Notes under the pieces: model-generated | Seen by the model: only the letters and a program-made list of their open reading frames with translations | Told to the model about the DNA's origin: nothing | The model's database searches: none | Shown here: in pieces, positions 35,391 to 44,311 of the stretch | Numbering within the stretch: position 1 is the first letter of the stretch | How the letters are laid out: each line of letters opens with the position of its first letter | From: Nostoc sp. PCC 7107 | GTDB lineage: Bacteria > Cyanobacteriota > Cyanobacteriia > Cyanobacteriales > Nostocaceae | Assembly: GCF_000316625.1 (NCBI RefSeq) | Contig: NC_019676.1 | Span: 4,544,501-4,608,500 of the forward strand | DNA length: 64,000 nucleotides | Direction of reading: 5' to 3' | Translations under genes and position numbers: made by a program

Positions 35391-36491
35391 ATGTTTTATT
35401 TTGGCATTGAACATGAAGTGGCATTCTTAAACCAAGAAGGAAAGTTTGCCGATTTTACTCACACTAAGTTTGCAGATTTTGCTCAAATTGTAGAAAAATT
35501 GCCTACCTATCCCAGCGACTATCCTCAACTGCGGGTAGGCGATGCGGGGATTAAAAAGAAAAGATGGTATATCGAAGGGTTTGAAAGATTTGCTGATTCT
35601 GATCAACCAATCGATTGTTCAGCTAAAGGTATCGAAATTAGAACAACTATACATACTACTATTCAAGGTGCAGTCAAAGAATTATCCGAAAGTTTTCATT
35701 TATTGCGGGATGTAGCGGAGAGTTTTGGATATATACCAGTTTTAGCTAGTTTTAACCCTTATAGAACTGTTTTTTCACCTCAACCCCCATTAAATGATTA
35801 CGAAATCAAACAACTACAAGCTTATCCAGACGAACAAACAGCTAATATTTATATGGTTAGCTACGGGCCAGATTTAAATATATCTGTAGCAGATATGTCT
35901 ACTGATCATTTAATTGATATTGGCAAAAAATTAACTTATTACAGTCCCTATATTGTCCCGTTTACTTATAGCTCTCCTTTTTACAATGGGAGTTTATGGG
36001 AAGGACTTTCTGTGAGGACTTTTATCAGAACAGGTAAACGTTCAGCGGCTTTAGTTTTTGTCGAAAAATCAGAAGAATTAATTCTGAGTATCCCTTCATT
36101 AACAAAAGTTGCCCGCATTCCCGCAGAAATTGGACGCATTGAATTTAAAGCTTTTGATAGTTGCGATGATTTTAATATTTATGCTGCATTACTAGCATTA
36201 TTAAAAGGTTTGATATTAGATGAAACTTTACAGGGTAGAGTGACTACACCCGATGCAGCTTTACACCAGATTTCCGCTAAAGAAGGCTTTGATAATGAAG
36301 ATATTTTTGCTAATGCCACAAAAGTTATTCAATCTGCTGAATTCGCCTTGAATAATGACCCTGATCTTAAGTTAATAACACCATTGAAAGTAATGTTAGA
36401 GCAGCGCAATAGCAAATCACATGAATTAATAGAAATGTTTCAAAAATTAGGTTCAATAGAAGAAGTATTACGACAAACTTATCAAGATTAA
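35391..36491 (+). CDS. Glutamate-cysteine ligase (GCS2)-like carboxylate-amine ligase
   Basis: 366 residues. The N-terminal FYFGIEHEVAFLN is the G-x-E-x-E metal/ATP motif of the GCS superfamily. CSAKGIEIRTTIHTTI and GRIEFKAFDSCDDFNIYAALLALL are the second and third family blocks, with Glu and Arg placed for nucleotide and substrate. The cyanobacterial GshA proper has a different N-terminus, so this is a relative that ligates an amino acid or amine to a carboxylate. Substrate unknown. It stands alone between an unrelated minus-strand gene and a convergent peptidase gene. Confidence 0.75.
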   Translation: MFYFGIEHEVAFLNQEGKFADFTHTKFADFAQIVEKLPTYPSDYPQLRVGDAGIKKKRWYIEGFERFADSDQPIDCSAKGIEIRTTIHTTIQGAVKELSESFHLLRDVAESFGYIPVLASFNPYRTVFSPQPPLNDYEIKQLQAYPDEQTANIYMVSYGPDLNISVADMSTDHLIDIGKKLTYYSPYIVPFTYSSPFYNGSLWEGLSVRTFIRTGKRSAALVFVEKSEELILSIPSLTKVARIPAEIGRIEFKAFDSCDDFNIYAALLALLKGLILDETLQGRVTTPDAALHQISAKEGFDNEDIFANATKVIQSAEFALNNDPDLKLITPLKVMLEQRNSKSHELIEMFQKLGSIEEVLRQTYQD

Positions 36492-36507
36492 AAATCCTGT
36501 TGCCTGT

Positions 36508-37341
36508 TTAAAGAGGTGTTAACCAATAAGTAATTCCTTGAATAACTTGATTTTTAAAACCCAACTTCGGCAAATCTTCTGCTGCCACACCAAGATAAGT
36601 CCAGTGGGGTACATCTTTAACTACAGTTTGAAACCAACCATTTTGATTTAAAATTTGTCTTTGTTTTGGATTCGATACACCTAAATCAATCGCTAATCCC
36701 CAAATATGCTGCGATGTTCCTGGTGGTGCAACTAATCCTAGAATTGCAGTTTCTCTACCTTGTTTGACTTTTTCTAAAGTTTTATTGTTAGCATATTTAT
36801 GCCAAAATCTTAAGTTCGTGGCAAAACTACGCATACAATCACTAGCACCATACCCTGATTTCAAGGGAATATTCAACTGTACTCTGGCTTTATTTAAAGC
36901 ATCTGCTGCTGATTTTTGTAAATAACATTCATTTGTTCCAGTAACTTTCTCTAGTGTCAGTTGAGATTGGAATTCTTGTGTATCTTCTTCATTGTCAAAA
37001 ATCAATTTTGGCGGCAATTTCACATTATCGGCTGGATTGATAAATGCAGCACCGTAGGAACGTAATAAAGTATATTCAAAAGTTCCAGGTGTCGGCATTA
37101 CTTTTAATTTCGGCATAATTGCAGCAACAAAACGCTCTTCCTCAGTTACGGGCTGGTTAGGAGGAATACTTGGTTCTTGGGCATTAGCACTACAGCCAGT
37201 CACAGCGGTAACTAAGCATTGATTTATTGATGGGGAATTTGTTGCAATTTGAAAGCGTTGGATACTATTACTAGCGACCAATGACATACAAATGAAAATA
37301 GCAATAAAAATGAATTTCGCTTTTTTAATTAGATGTTTCAT
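36508..37341 (-). CDS. Periplasmic D-alanyl-D-alanine carboxypeptidase (VanY/M15 type)
   Basis: 277 residues from ATG 37341; a longer frame adds 22 residues ahead of the signal peptide and is less likely. Signal peptide: KKAKFIFIAIFICMSLVAS. The M15 zinc site is visible: SxHxxGxAxD as TSQHIWGLAIDLGV and the downstream HW in PHWTYLGV. Other conserved points are SGYGASDCMRSFATN. Such enzymes trim the terminal D-Ala of peptidoglycan stem peptides. It lies divergent to mnmG with no partner gene. Confidence 0.85.
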   Translation of the reverse strand: MKHLIKKAKFIFIAIFICMSLVASNSIQRFQIATNSPSINQCLVTAVTGCSANAQEPSIPPNQPVTEEERFVAAIMPKLKVMPTPGTFEYTLLRSYGAAFINPADNVKLPPKLIFDNEEDTQEFQSQLTLEKVTGTNECYLQKSAADALNKARVQLNIPLKSGYGASDCMRSFATNLRFWHKYANNKTLEKVKQGRETAILGLVAPPGTSQHIWGLAIDLGVSNPKQRQILNQNGWFQTVVKDVPHWTYLGVAAEDLPKLGFKNQVIQGITYWLTPL

Positions 37342-37732
37342 TAAATTATTAAAATTATAGATATATTTTCTGCTTGTGATATGCGTAAATACTAGAAAAT
37401 TAGTCACATTTGAGACATTTTGGTTAAAATAAACTAAATTTGTTTATCTAAACTCAGCTAATAATTATAATTCCTAAATTTTAGAAATTCACTACTACTA
37501 GATAACTAGTTCTTTTGATAGCTTTTTTATTAACAAGCCGCATCCTTGAAAGCACTGGATCAGCTAAAATATCAATGACCATACTGAATTTTGAGTTTTG
37601 GATTAGTTTTTCGGTACAACTCCTGTCCTGTCTGGATAGAATAAACCTAAAATCCCCAAGATGCTTAACCTTAATAGGCGCATCAATCTAAAATCCAAAA
37701 TTTTTTGACTCTTAGCTCTCTGTTGTATAAGT
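37342..37732. other. Divergent intergenic region before mnmG
   Basis: AT-rich. Near its right end (37684-37711) is a short dispersed string, TCTAAAATCCAAAATT followed by TTTTGACT, found again at 41561-41584. No other feature. Confidence 0.5.
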
Positions 37733-39655
37733 ATGACCATGCACAATTCCATTGAATTCCAAGACGCTTATGATGTCATTGTCGTCGGTGCAGGTCACTC
37801 CGGTTGCGAAGCCGCCCTGGCCGCTGCCCGTCTTGGTTGCCGGACTCTGCTATTGACGCTGAATTTAGATAAAATTGCTTGGCAACCTTGTAACCCAGCG
37901 GTGGGTGGCCCAGCTAAATCTCAGTTAACCCATGAGATAGATGCCCTCGGCGGGGAAATTGGCAAAGTGGCAGACCGCACATATTTACAAAAGCGTATCC
38001 TCAACTCTTCACGGGGGCCGGCTGTTTGGGCATTACGCGCCCAAACAGACAAGCGTGAATATGCTGCTGTGATGAAAGCTATTGTCGAGAATCAAGAGAA
38101 CTTGAGCATCCGAGAAGGGATGGTAACAGATTTAGTTTTGGGCGCTAACGATGAAGTTGTTGGCGTGGAAACTTATTTCGGTGTGGGATTTGAATGTAAA
38201 ACAGTAATTTTAACCACTGGTACTTTTTTAGGTGGCAAGATTTGGGTCGGTAACAAATCAATGGCGGCGGGACGCGCAGGAGAATTTGCTGCTGAGGGTT
38301 TGACACAAACCTTAAATCGCTTGGGTTTTGAAACAGGAAGACTGAAAACTGGGACACCCGCACGGGTAGATAAGCGATCGGTTGACTACAGTAAAATGGA
38401 AATCCAGCCGGGAGATGCAGAGGTTCGCTGGTTTAGTTTTGACCCAGATGTGTGGGTAGAACGGGAACAAATGCCTTGTTACATGACCCGTACCACCGCC
38501 GCCACCCATCGCTTAATTCAAGAAAATCTACATTTATCGCCTGTTTATGGTGGTTGGGTAGAGGCGAAAGGCCCCCGTTATTGTCCCAGTATTGAAGATA
38601 AGATTGTCCGCTTTGTTGATAAAGAAAGTCACCAAATCTTTATTGAACCGGAAGGGCGTGATATTCCCGAACTATATATTCAAGGTTTTTCCACTGGGTT
38701 GCCAGAAAATTTGCAGGTACAAATGCTGCGGAGTCTTCCTGGGTTAGAAAATTGTGTGATGCTGCGTCCGGCGTATGCTGTGGAGTATGATTATTTACCA
38801 GCAACACAGTGTTATCCCACGATGATGACTAAAAAAATTGCTGGGCTATTTTGTGCTGGTCAAATTAACGGGACAACAGGCTATGAGGAAGCAGCAGCCC
38901 AAGGAATTGTGGCGGGAATTAATGCGGCGCGGCTTGTGCGTGGTCAAGAAATGATTGTGTTTCCGCGTGAGCAAAGTTACATCGGTACGCTGATGGATGA
39001 TTTGTGTACAAAAGACTTGCGCGAACCTTACCGGATGCTGACTAGTCGGTCTGAGTATCGCTTGCTGTTGCGTTCTGATAATGCTGACCAACGCCTAACT
39101 CCTTTGGGACGAGAAATTGGCTTAATTGACGATCGCCGTTGGGAATTATTCACCAGCAAACAAGCCCAAATTACTGCGGAAAAAGAACGGTTATACGCCA
39201 CTCGCATCAAAGAACATGATGAAATAGGAAAAGCGATCGCAGCTAATACTCAACAAGCAATCAAAGGTTCTATTACTCTCGCTGACTTGCTGCGGCGACC
39301 AGGATTTCATTATGTTGACCTGGAGAGATACGGTTTGAACAATCCCAGCCTGACAACAGCGGAGAAAGAAGGCGCAGAAATTGACATCAAATACTCTGGC
39401 TATCTCGCCAGACAACAAAACCAAATTGAACAAACTGCCCGTCAAGCACACCGCCAGCTACCTGCGGATTTAGATTATGCTAAAATTGATACCCTTTCTA
39501 AAGAAGCACGGGAGAAATTAACTAAGGTAAAACCACTGACTATTGGTCAAGCCGCCCGTATAGGAGGTGTGAATCCTGCGGATATTAACGCACTGTTAAT
39601 ATATTTGGAATTGCGTAAAACAAAGAACCAGAAAGACTTTCCGGCGTTAACGTAA
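37733..39655 (+). CDS. mnmG: tRNA uridine-5-carboxymethylaminomethyl modification enzyme
   Basis: 640 residues, full length. With MnmE it makes the cmnm5 modification at wobble U34. The N-terminal FAD fold is [22 protein letters not shown] (about residues 14-35), followed by the signature [25 protein letters not shown]. Later family blocks include [16 protein letters not shown] and the [26 protein letters not shown]-contact region. The C-terminal helical domain ends [19 protein letters not shown]. MnmE is not in the window. Confidence 0.97.
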   Translation: MTMHNSIEFQDAYDVIVVGAGHSGCEAALAAARLGCRTLLLTLNLDKIAWQPCNPAVGGPAKSQLTHEIDALGGEIGKVADRTYLQKRILNSSRGPAVWALRAQTDKREYAAVMKAIVENQENLSIREGMVTDLVLGANDEVVGVETYFGVGFECKTVILTTGTFLGGKIWVGNKSMAAGRAGEFAAEGLTQTLNRLGFETGRLKTGTPARVDKRSVDYSKMEIQPGDAEVRWFSFDPDVWVEREQMPCYMTRTTAATHRLIQENLHLSPVYGGWVEAKGPRYCPSIEDKIVRFVDKESHQIFIEPEGRDIPELYIQGFSTGLPENLQVQMLRSLPGLENCVMLRPAYAVEYDYLPATQCYPTMMTKKIAGLFCAGQINGTTGYEEAAAQGIVAGINAARLVRGQEMIVFPREQSYIGTLMDDLCTKDLREPYRMLTSRSEYRLLLRSDNADQRLTPLGREIGLIDDRRWELFTSKQAQITAEKERLYATRIKEHDEIGKAIAANTQQAIKGSITLADLLRRPGFHYVDLERYGLNNPSLTTAEKEGAEIDIKYSGYLARQQNQIEQTARQAHRQLPADLDYAKIDTLSKEAREKLTKVKPLTIGQAARIGGVNPADINALLIYLELRKTKNQKDFPALT

Positions 39656-39880
39656 CTTAAAGTTTTAACAAGCGTGAGTATAGTAGAAGGAAGGAGATTG
39701 GTATGATAGATGACACGAATTCATAACTGGCATCACTAGCTATCTCCAGACTACAGTTGAAATTAATACCACATAAAAATAAACTCGTCAAGTTTAGGCT
39801 GGCAGTTTGATATCTTTGCAAAACCCTGATTTCCAGGTATCAAGAGCATTTCTTAATCCTGGCAAATAAAACCCAAAATC

Positions 39881-41236
39881 ATGCCTATGTTACAAGAATT
39901 CAACACCCATCTCATCTTTCCGGAGCCATCAGAAGAATTAATTACCAACGAGCCTTGGTCAATCGAAATTTATGCTGATGGCTTGATGGATGATCTGTTT
40001 GCCGATATTGACGATATTTTAGATGGGAGTGGCACTTTATCTTCCCATACTGTCAGGTATGGTGGTCGCATACCACAGCGTTCTAGAGAAGAAACATCTG
40101 TAAACGATTGGTACTACTCAGATTACGAGCCTCTGCAAACACTGAGTATACCGCAGATTGTCTTACCAAACACGCTGAACCGCACTGTCCAAAGCGTTCC
40201 CCAAATTAGAAACCAGCATCCTAGTACAGTTGTAGTTGATACGCCAGCGACGGCTTCCGGGATCAGAAAACCTAGAAAAATCAGACTCGCTTTTCGCAAA
40301 CTGGTGATTTTAGGAACTGCCGTTGGGATAGCGATCGCTGGTACGATTTACTTACTACGCGCTGAATTTCTCTCTTTTGTGACTGGCAAATATACCCAGC
40401 AAAACATTTTAGTGTCAGGGGCGCAAATACCTACACGCGCAGATATTGAGGCAGATTTAGCTGACTATCTGTTAGGTTCTTTAGCCATCATCGATCAGCA
40501 AAACCAAACATCTTTTCGCAGTGGAACCAGCAACAGGATAACTTCTAGTCGTACATCCGTTGCATCTGCTAGTAGTTTACCAATCGGTAATTTACCATCT
40601 CCCCTAACTTCCAACAACACAGCCCCTACCGCTAACCGTTCTGCAAGCAACGTTGTTGAACGCATCTATATTCCTGTTTATCAAGCGCCGTCACCTATGC
40701 GCTATGGGCTACCACGGCTTCCTGGGACTCCTATAGTTTTACCGCCCATAGCCAATGCTAAACAAACAAATCAGTCTAATGCGGTCAAAACTGCCTTAAA
40801 CACTATTAAGCAACCAGGTAAACCTGTCAGTGTCAATATGTTGGCGGCTGCTGTGCGGACAGATATCAAACCTGTGGCTGTGCGTACCACACCAATTGCG
40901 GTGCGGCAATCTGCTAGTCCAATTCCGTCCCTACCAGTTGCACCATTGCGTGCGGCACAACCGCCAGTAGCTAGTTTAGCTGCATCGCCAAAAACTACTC
41001 AACAAGTATATGTGGGATCCAGCGCTCAAGCTACCCCCAGTCATACTTTAGAAGGTGTGCTGGAGTTAGGTAATAAATCTGCGGCTTTATTTCAAGTTGA
41101 CGGTGTGACTCGCCGCATCAATATCGGAGAAAGCATTGGTACTAGTGGCTGGACATTAGTAGAAGTAAACAATGGAGAAGCGATCATTCGCCGGAATGGA
41201 GAAGTTCGCTCAATCTACACAGGGCAGAAGTTGTAG
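39881..41236 (+). CDS. Membrane-anchored protein with GspC/PilP-like C-terminal domain
   Basis: 451 residues. An N-terminal cytoplasmic part (about 140 residues, acidic, contains DDLFADIDDILDG) is followed by one membrane helix (LVILGTAVGIAIAGTIYLL, about 144-162). A long Ser/Pro/Thr-rich periplasmic linker comes next, then a C-terminal domain of about 60 residues (LEGVLELGNKSAALFQVDGV, RINIGESIGTSGWTLVEV, AIIRRNGEVRSIYTGQKL). That last block resembles the small beta-domain of type II secretion GspC and pilus PilP, which binds a secretin. An envelope-scaffold role is plausible but inferred. Conserved-looking only at the two ends. Confidence 0.7.
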   Translation: MPMLQEFNTHLIFPEPSEELITNEPWSIEIYADGLMDDLFADIDDILDGSGTLSSHTVRYGGRIPQRSREETSVNDWYYSDYEPLQTLSIPQIVLPNTLNRTVQSVPQIRNQHPSTVVVDTPATASGIRKPRKIRLAFRKLVILGTAVGIAIAGTIYLLRAEFLSFVTGKYTQQNILVSGAQIPTRADIEADLADYLLGSLAIIDQQNQTSFRSGTSNRITSSRTSVASASSLPIGNLPSPLTSNNTAPTANRSASNVVERIYIPVYQAPSPMRYGLPRLPGTPIVLPPIANAKQTNQSNAVKTALNTIKQPGKPVSVNMLAAAVRTDIKPVAVRTTPIAVRQSASPIPSLPVAPLRAAQPPVASLAASPKTTQQVYVGSSAQATPSHTLEGVLELGNKSAALFQVDGVTRRINIGESIGTSGWTLVEVNNGEAIIRRNGEVRSIYTGQKL

Positions 41237-41323
41237 TTAGCGATCGCTTTGACTTCTAAAGGCAAACTTGTTGACTAAAAATACAAAAATTAAAGGCTGA
41301 CTAAAATGTTCATACAATGGGCA

Positions 41324-41427
41324 GAGTAGACTAACGTTGTATCCTACTCTTATTTAGACATGTTAAAAGGCGCTATGCTTTATTTAGCGCTAGTAAACAT
41401 CTAAGAGCCTGCTCATGCAGGTTTTTT
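41324..41427 (+). ncRNA. Candidate small RNA (about 104 nt) with own terminator
   Basis: A TACAAT at 41313-41318 could be a -10, placing the start near 41324. Three helices follow: GAGTAG/CTACTC; a bulged TTAGACATGTT/AACATCTAA arm enclosing an AGCGCTA/TAGCGCT hairpin; and CCTGC-TCAT-GCAGG followed by TTTTTT (41408-41427). The ordered pairing and terminator argue for a stand-alone sRNA rather than a bare 3' end, although it might also be the processed tail of the upstream gene. Confidence 0.45.
41408..41427 (+). terminator. Terminator
   Basis: CCTGC/GCAGG stem with TCAT loop and six T. It ends the candidate sRNA and possibly the upstream gene transcript. Confidence 0.75.
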
Positions 41428-41479
41428 ATTTTCTGTAATCCTGCTTAGATAATATAACATACTTTTTTTGCTTATCCAG

Positions 41480-41618
41480 TAATATTACCGTAATATATTT
41501 TTATATAGAGAAAATCTGCACCCCTAATATTTACGGTAATATTCCAGAATTTGTAGTAAATCTAAAATCCAAAATTGTTTGACTGTCTATAAGCTTTAAA
41601 AAAGTGAAATATTACCTT
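41480..41618. repeat. AATATTACC-type short repeats in both orientations
   Basis: TAATATTACCGTAATAT (41480-41496), its near-inverse AATATTTACGGTAATATT (41526-41543) and a partial copy AAATATTACC (41609-41618). The two complete copies form an imperfect inverted repeat spaced 29 bases apart. Confidence 0.55.
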
Positions 41619-42101
41619 GGCGACGAATATTATCTTTAATTCGTAAACCAATTCCAAATTTTATAGTGGTCGTGATGAACAAGAAGCGGATGTTACACCC
41701 AGCCAACTTGTCCTAGTACAGGTCGTCGTAAATAAACAGACCATAAGGAATTGGTAAAAGGCTTGTGGTATCAATATTCTTTCTTTTTCCTTTTGCCCTT
41801 CGGATCGTCATTTGACGACAGTTGCCTCAAGTCGGGAGACCCGCCCACGGCACTGTCTCCTTTATGCCAGGAAACCCTTCCACCCTTCGGGTTCAGCAGT
41901 CCCCCATCTCCTGACGGAGACGCTACGCGAACGACGGGAACCGCCAAGATGGGGGCTGCTTTACCGCAATGGCTCACTTTTTACTTTTGCCTTGTTGTAC
42001 CAGTCTGGCTGTTAGTCCAAGGTGAAGAGATTATTCCCATCCCTGCTACAAAACGCCGTGTTTATTTAGAGGAAAATATTGCTGCTATTACTTTTGTCTA
42101 A
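41617..42101 (+). pseudogene. Aldo/keto reductase C-terminal remnant broken by a repeat insertion
   Basis: Two separated pieces read like the end of an aldo/keto reductase. The left piece (41686-41719) encodes EADVTPSQLVLV, corresponding to the family string xxxTPAQLALAW. The right piece (about 42000-42101) encodes VWLLVQGEEIIPIPATKRRVYLEENIAA, the classical LAQGxDIVPIPGTKRRxYLEENxAA end. Between them lie about 280 bases of palindromic repeat. Upstream, WRR near 41617 may be the frameshifted WRR of the same family. The N-terminal barrel is absent. An apparently open 116-codon frame across the right half is an accident of the insertion. Confidence 0.72.
41720..41999. mobile_element. Composite palindromic repeat insertion
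   Basis: This block separates two halves of the aldo/keto reductase remnant. It includes CGTCA/TGACG (near 41808-41819), and a large hairpin with AGCAGTCCCCCATC (41895-41908) against GATGGGGGCTGCT (41948-41960) that encloses the SDR-like string TCCTGACGGAGACGCTACGC. No ORF with coding look. It appears assembled from several Nostoc repeat modules. Confidence 0.6.
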
Positions 42102-42305
42102 CTACACCTTGATTTCTCCTTGACAGGGCTGATATTAAGGAATAAATTAAGAAGTGTATACAAGTATAAATTAAGCAGTTACAGCTAATAGACTTCTTCA
42201 ACTCAGCAATTTGCCTGCATTAATACCTCATTCATAGTTAAACAACACTACATAAGATCGGAAAACGTAAATTTTGTTGGAGTAGTGCTTGTTTTTATAA
42301 ATGTC

Positions 42306-42355
42306 TTGACTAGGCAAACTTTCACTAGTAAGTTATAAATAACGAGCGTTCGATA
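42306..42355 (+). promoter_or_regulatory. Promoter and likely TetR operator ahead of the tetR-dev operon
   Basis: TTGACT at 42306-42311 with TAAGTT (42329-42334, 17-base spacing), or TATAAA just after it, as -10. At the expected transcript start sits AACGAGCGTTCGATAT (42340-42355), an imperfect palindrome around CGAGCGTTCG of the kind TetR-family regulators bind. It would give autorepression. Confidence 0.5.
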
Positions 42356-42371
42356 TAAATAAAATTGACTT

Positions 42372-42962
42372 ATGCCCAAAATTGTTGACCATGACCAATA
42401 CCGCAAAGAACTTCTATGCAAATGCTTTGATTTATTTGCTCAAAAAGGTTATGGCTCAATTACTATGCGGCAGATTGCTCAAGGTATGGGGGTTTCTACG
42501 GGAACTTTATATCATTACTTTTCTAGTAAAGAAGCATTATTTGAACAATTAGTAGAAGAGATTTCGCAACAGGATGTGAGTGCAGCTTTGGCGGAATTAG
42601 AAGGCAAAGAAACTCTATCCGCAGCAATGGCAGCGTTAGGAAGATATCTAGTGAAAAACGAAGATTATTTTATTAAATGGACATTTGTTTGGGTTGATTT
42701 TTGTCAGCACCAAGACGCAAAAAAAATGCTGCATCGTGGGAGTGTTTTTAAAGGTGCTAATCAGCGTTATCAGCAAGCAGCTTGTAAGTTTTTGGGAGTT
42801 CAAGATAAAGTATTGGCCTCTTTTGTCTTGAGCTTTATTAATGGGTTAATTTTGGAGAAATTATGCGGTAATGAAACGATTGATTTTGTTGAACAATGTG
42901 CTTTATTGGGAAAAATGTTGACTGTTTATTTGCAACAGAACGTTACTAGTTCTGTTAATTAG
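42372..42962 (+). CDS. TetR-family transcriptional regulator
   Basis: 196 residues. The N-terminal helix-turn-helix is typical: CFDLFAQKGYGSITMRQIAQGMGVSTGTLYHYFSSKEALFEQLV (about residues 15-58). The C-terminal half is the helical ligand domain, with aromatic residues (YFIKWTFVWVDFCQH). It is first in a run of four genes, 24 bases before the DevB-like gene, so it very likely controls the exporter downstream in response to a molecule the exporter handles. A palindrome at the promoter is a candidate operator. Confidence 0.9.
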   Translation: MPKIVDHDQYRKELLCKCFDLFAQKGYGSITMRQIAQGMGVSTGTLYHYFSSKEALFEQLVEEISQQDVSAALAELEGKETLSAAMAALGRYLVKNEDYFIKWTFVWVDFCQHQDAKKMLHRGSVFKGANQRYQQAACKFLGVQDKVLASFVLSFINGLILEKLCGNETIDFVEQCALLGKMLTVYLQQNVTSSVN

Positions 42963-42986
42963 AGATTTTATTTTTTAGAGGGGAAT

Positions 42987-44273
42987 ATGGGACAAAATCT
43001 ACTATTGAAACCTGCTAATAAAAAATTACTGGGTTTAGTACTTGTAGCTACCGCCATTACTGGTGGAATTGTGGTTTATGGCATTTCCCAGTTTGGGCAA
43101 ATTGGTAGAACTGCTTCTCAGGAGCAGACTGTCACAACATCAGTACCGAAAATCACAGCTTTAGGCAGACTAGAACCAGAAGCAGAAGTAATTAGCTTAT
43201 CTGCACCATTAGTATTGGATGGCGATCGCGTCCAAGAAATTCGTGTCCAAGAAGGTGATCTTGTTCAGACTGGGCAGATAGTGGCAATTTTAGATTCACG
43301 CGATCGCTTAGAAACTGCGGTACTGCAAGCCGAAAAACAAGTACGTGTGGCTCAAGCCAAACTTGATCAAGTCAAAGCTGGTGCGAAGACTGGCGAAATT
43401 TTGGCACAACAAGCCAGCATCGAACGCTTACAAGCTCAATCTGTAGGAGATTCCATTGGACAACGAGAAGCGATCGCTCGTATCGAAGCCCAATGGGAAG
43501 GTGATAGAATCGCCCAAGCAGCCGCAATTAGAAGGCTAGAAGCAGAATTAAACAACGCCCAAGCCGAATATCAACGTTATCAAAAGCTATATACCGAAGG
43601 CGCAATTTCTAACTCAGCCTTTGACAGTAAACGCCTGCTTGTTGAGACAGCAAAACAACAACTAGACGAAGCCAATGCAATTTTGGCGCGAATTAACTCC
43701 ACAGCAAGCAGACAACTAGCGGAAGCGAAAGTTTCCCTGGCGCGAATTAACACTACGGGTAACAAGCAAGTCAGCGAAGCTAAAGCCACACTCACCAGTA
43801 TTGCTGAAGTCCGCCCCGTGGATGTGCAAGCCGCCAGAATGGAAGTTGAAAATGCGATCGCCTCACTCAAACGCGCTCAAACTGATTTACAAGCAGCTTA
43901 TATCAGATCGCCAATGACCGGACAAATACTCAAGATTCATACCAGAGTTGGCGAAAAAATGAGTGATAACGGTATTGCAGACTTAGCACAAACCGAACAG
44001 ATGATTGCAGTTGCCGAAGTCTATCAAACAGATATCGGCAAAGTCAAACTCGGACAATCAGCAATAGTTACTAGCCAAGCATTTAACGGCGAACTGCGCG
44101 GTGAAGTTTTCTACGTTGGTTTACAAGTCAACCGCCAAAACGTCTTTAGTAACCAACCCGGAGAAAACTTAGATAGCCGAGTTGTGGAAGTGAAAATTCG
44201 CCTCAACCCTGAAGATAGTAAAAAAGTTGCAGGTTTCACTAACTTACAAGTGCAAGCAGCAATTGAAATTTAA
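42987..44273 (+). CDS. DevB-like HlyD-family membrane-fusion (periplasmic adaptor) protein
   Basis: 428 residues. One N-terminal membrane anchor (LLGLVLVATAITGGIVVYGI), the split lipoyl domain (TALGRLEPEAEVISLSAP and the later AAYIRSPMTGQILKIHTRVGEKM), a long coiled-coil hairpin (about residues 110-290, rich in Ala/Gln/Arg repeats), and a beta-barrel end (VAEVYQTDIGKVKLGQSAIVT). It joins the DevC/DevA ABC pump to an outer-membrane TolC-type channel. AGAGGGG stands just before the ATG. The founding DevBCA exports heterocyst glycolipids; several paralogues exist per genome, and this TetR-linked set need not be that one. Confidence 0.92.
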   Translation: MGQNLLLKPANKKLLGLVLVATAITGGIVVYGISQFGQIGRTASQEQTVTTSVPKITALGRLEPEAEVISLSAPLVLDGDRVQEIRVQEGDLVQTGQIVAILDSRDRLETAVLQAEKQVRVAQAKLDQVKAGAKTGEILAQQASIERLQAQSVGDSIGQREAIARIEAQWEGDRIAQAAAIRRLEAELNNAQAEYQRYQKLYTEGAISNSAFDSKRLLVETAKQQLDEANAILARINSTASRQLAEAKVSLARINTTGNKQVSEAKATLTSIAEVRPVDVQAARMEVENAIASLKRAQTDLQAAYIRSPMTGQILKIHTRVGEKMSDNGIADLAQTEQMIAVAEVYQTDIGKVKLGQSAIVTSQAFNGELRGEVFYVGLQVNRQNVFSNQPGENLDSRVVEVKIRLNPEDSKKVAGFTNLQVQAAIEI

Positions 44274-44311
44274 AAAAGTCTGAAGCGTCATTCTTGGGAT
44301 ATTGACCAAAT

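Noticed and set aside
41751-42101. Apparent 116-residue gene
   Set aside because: Its first two thirds are repeat DNA rich in Pro and Ser codons; only the last third is a reductase remnant.
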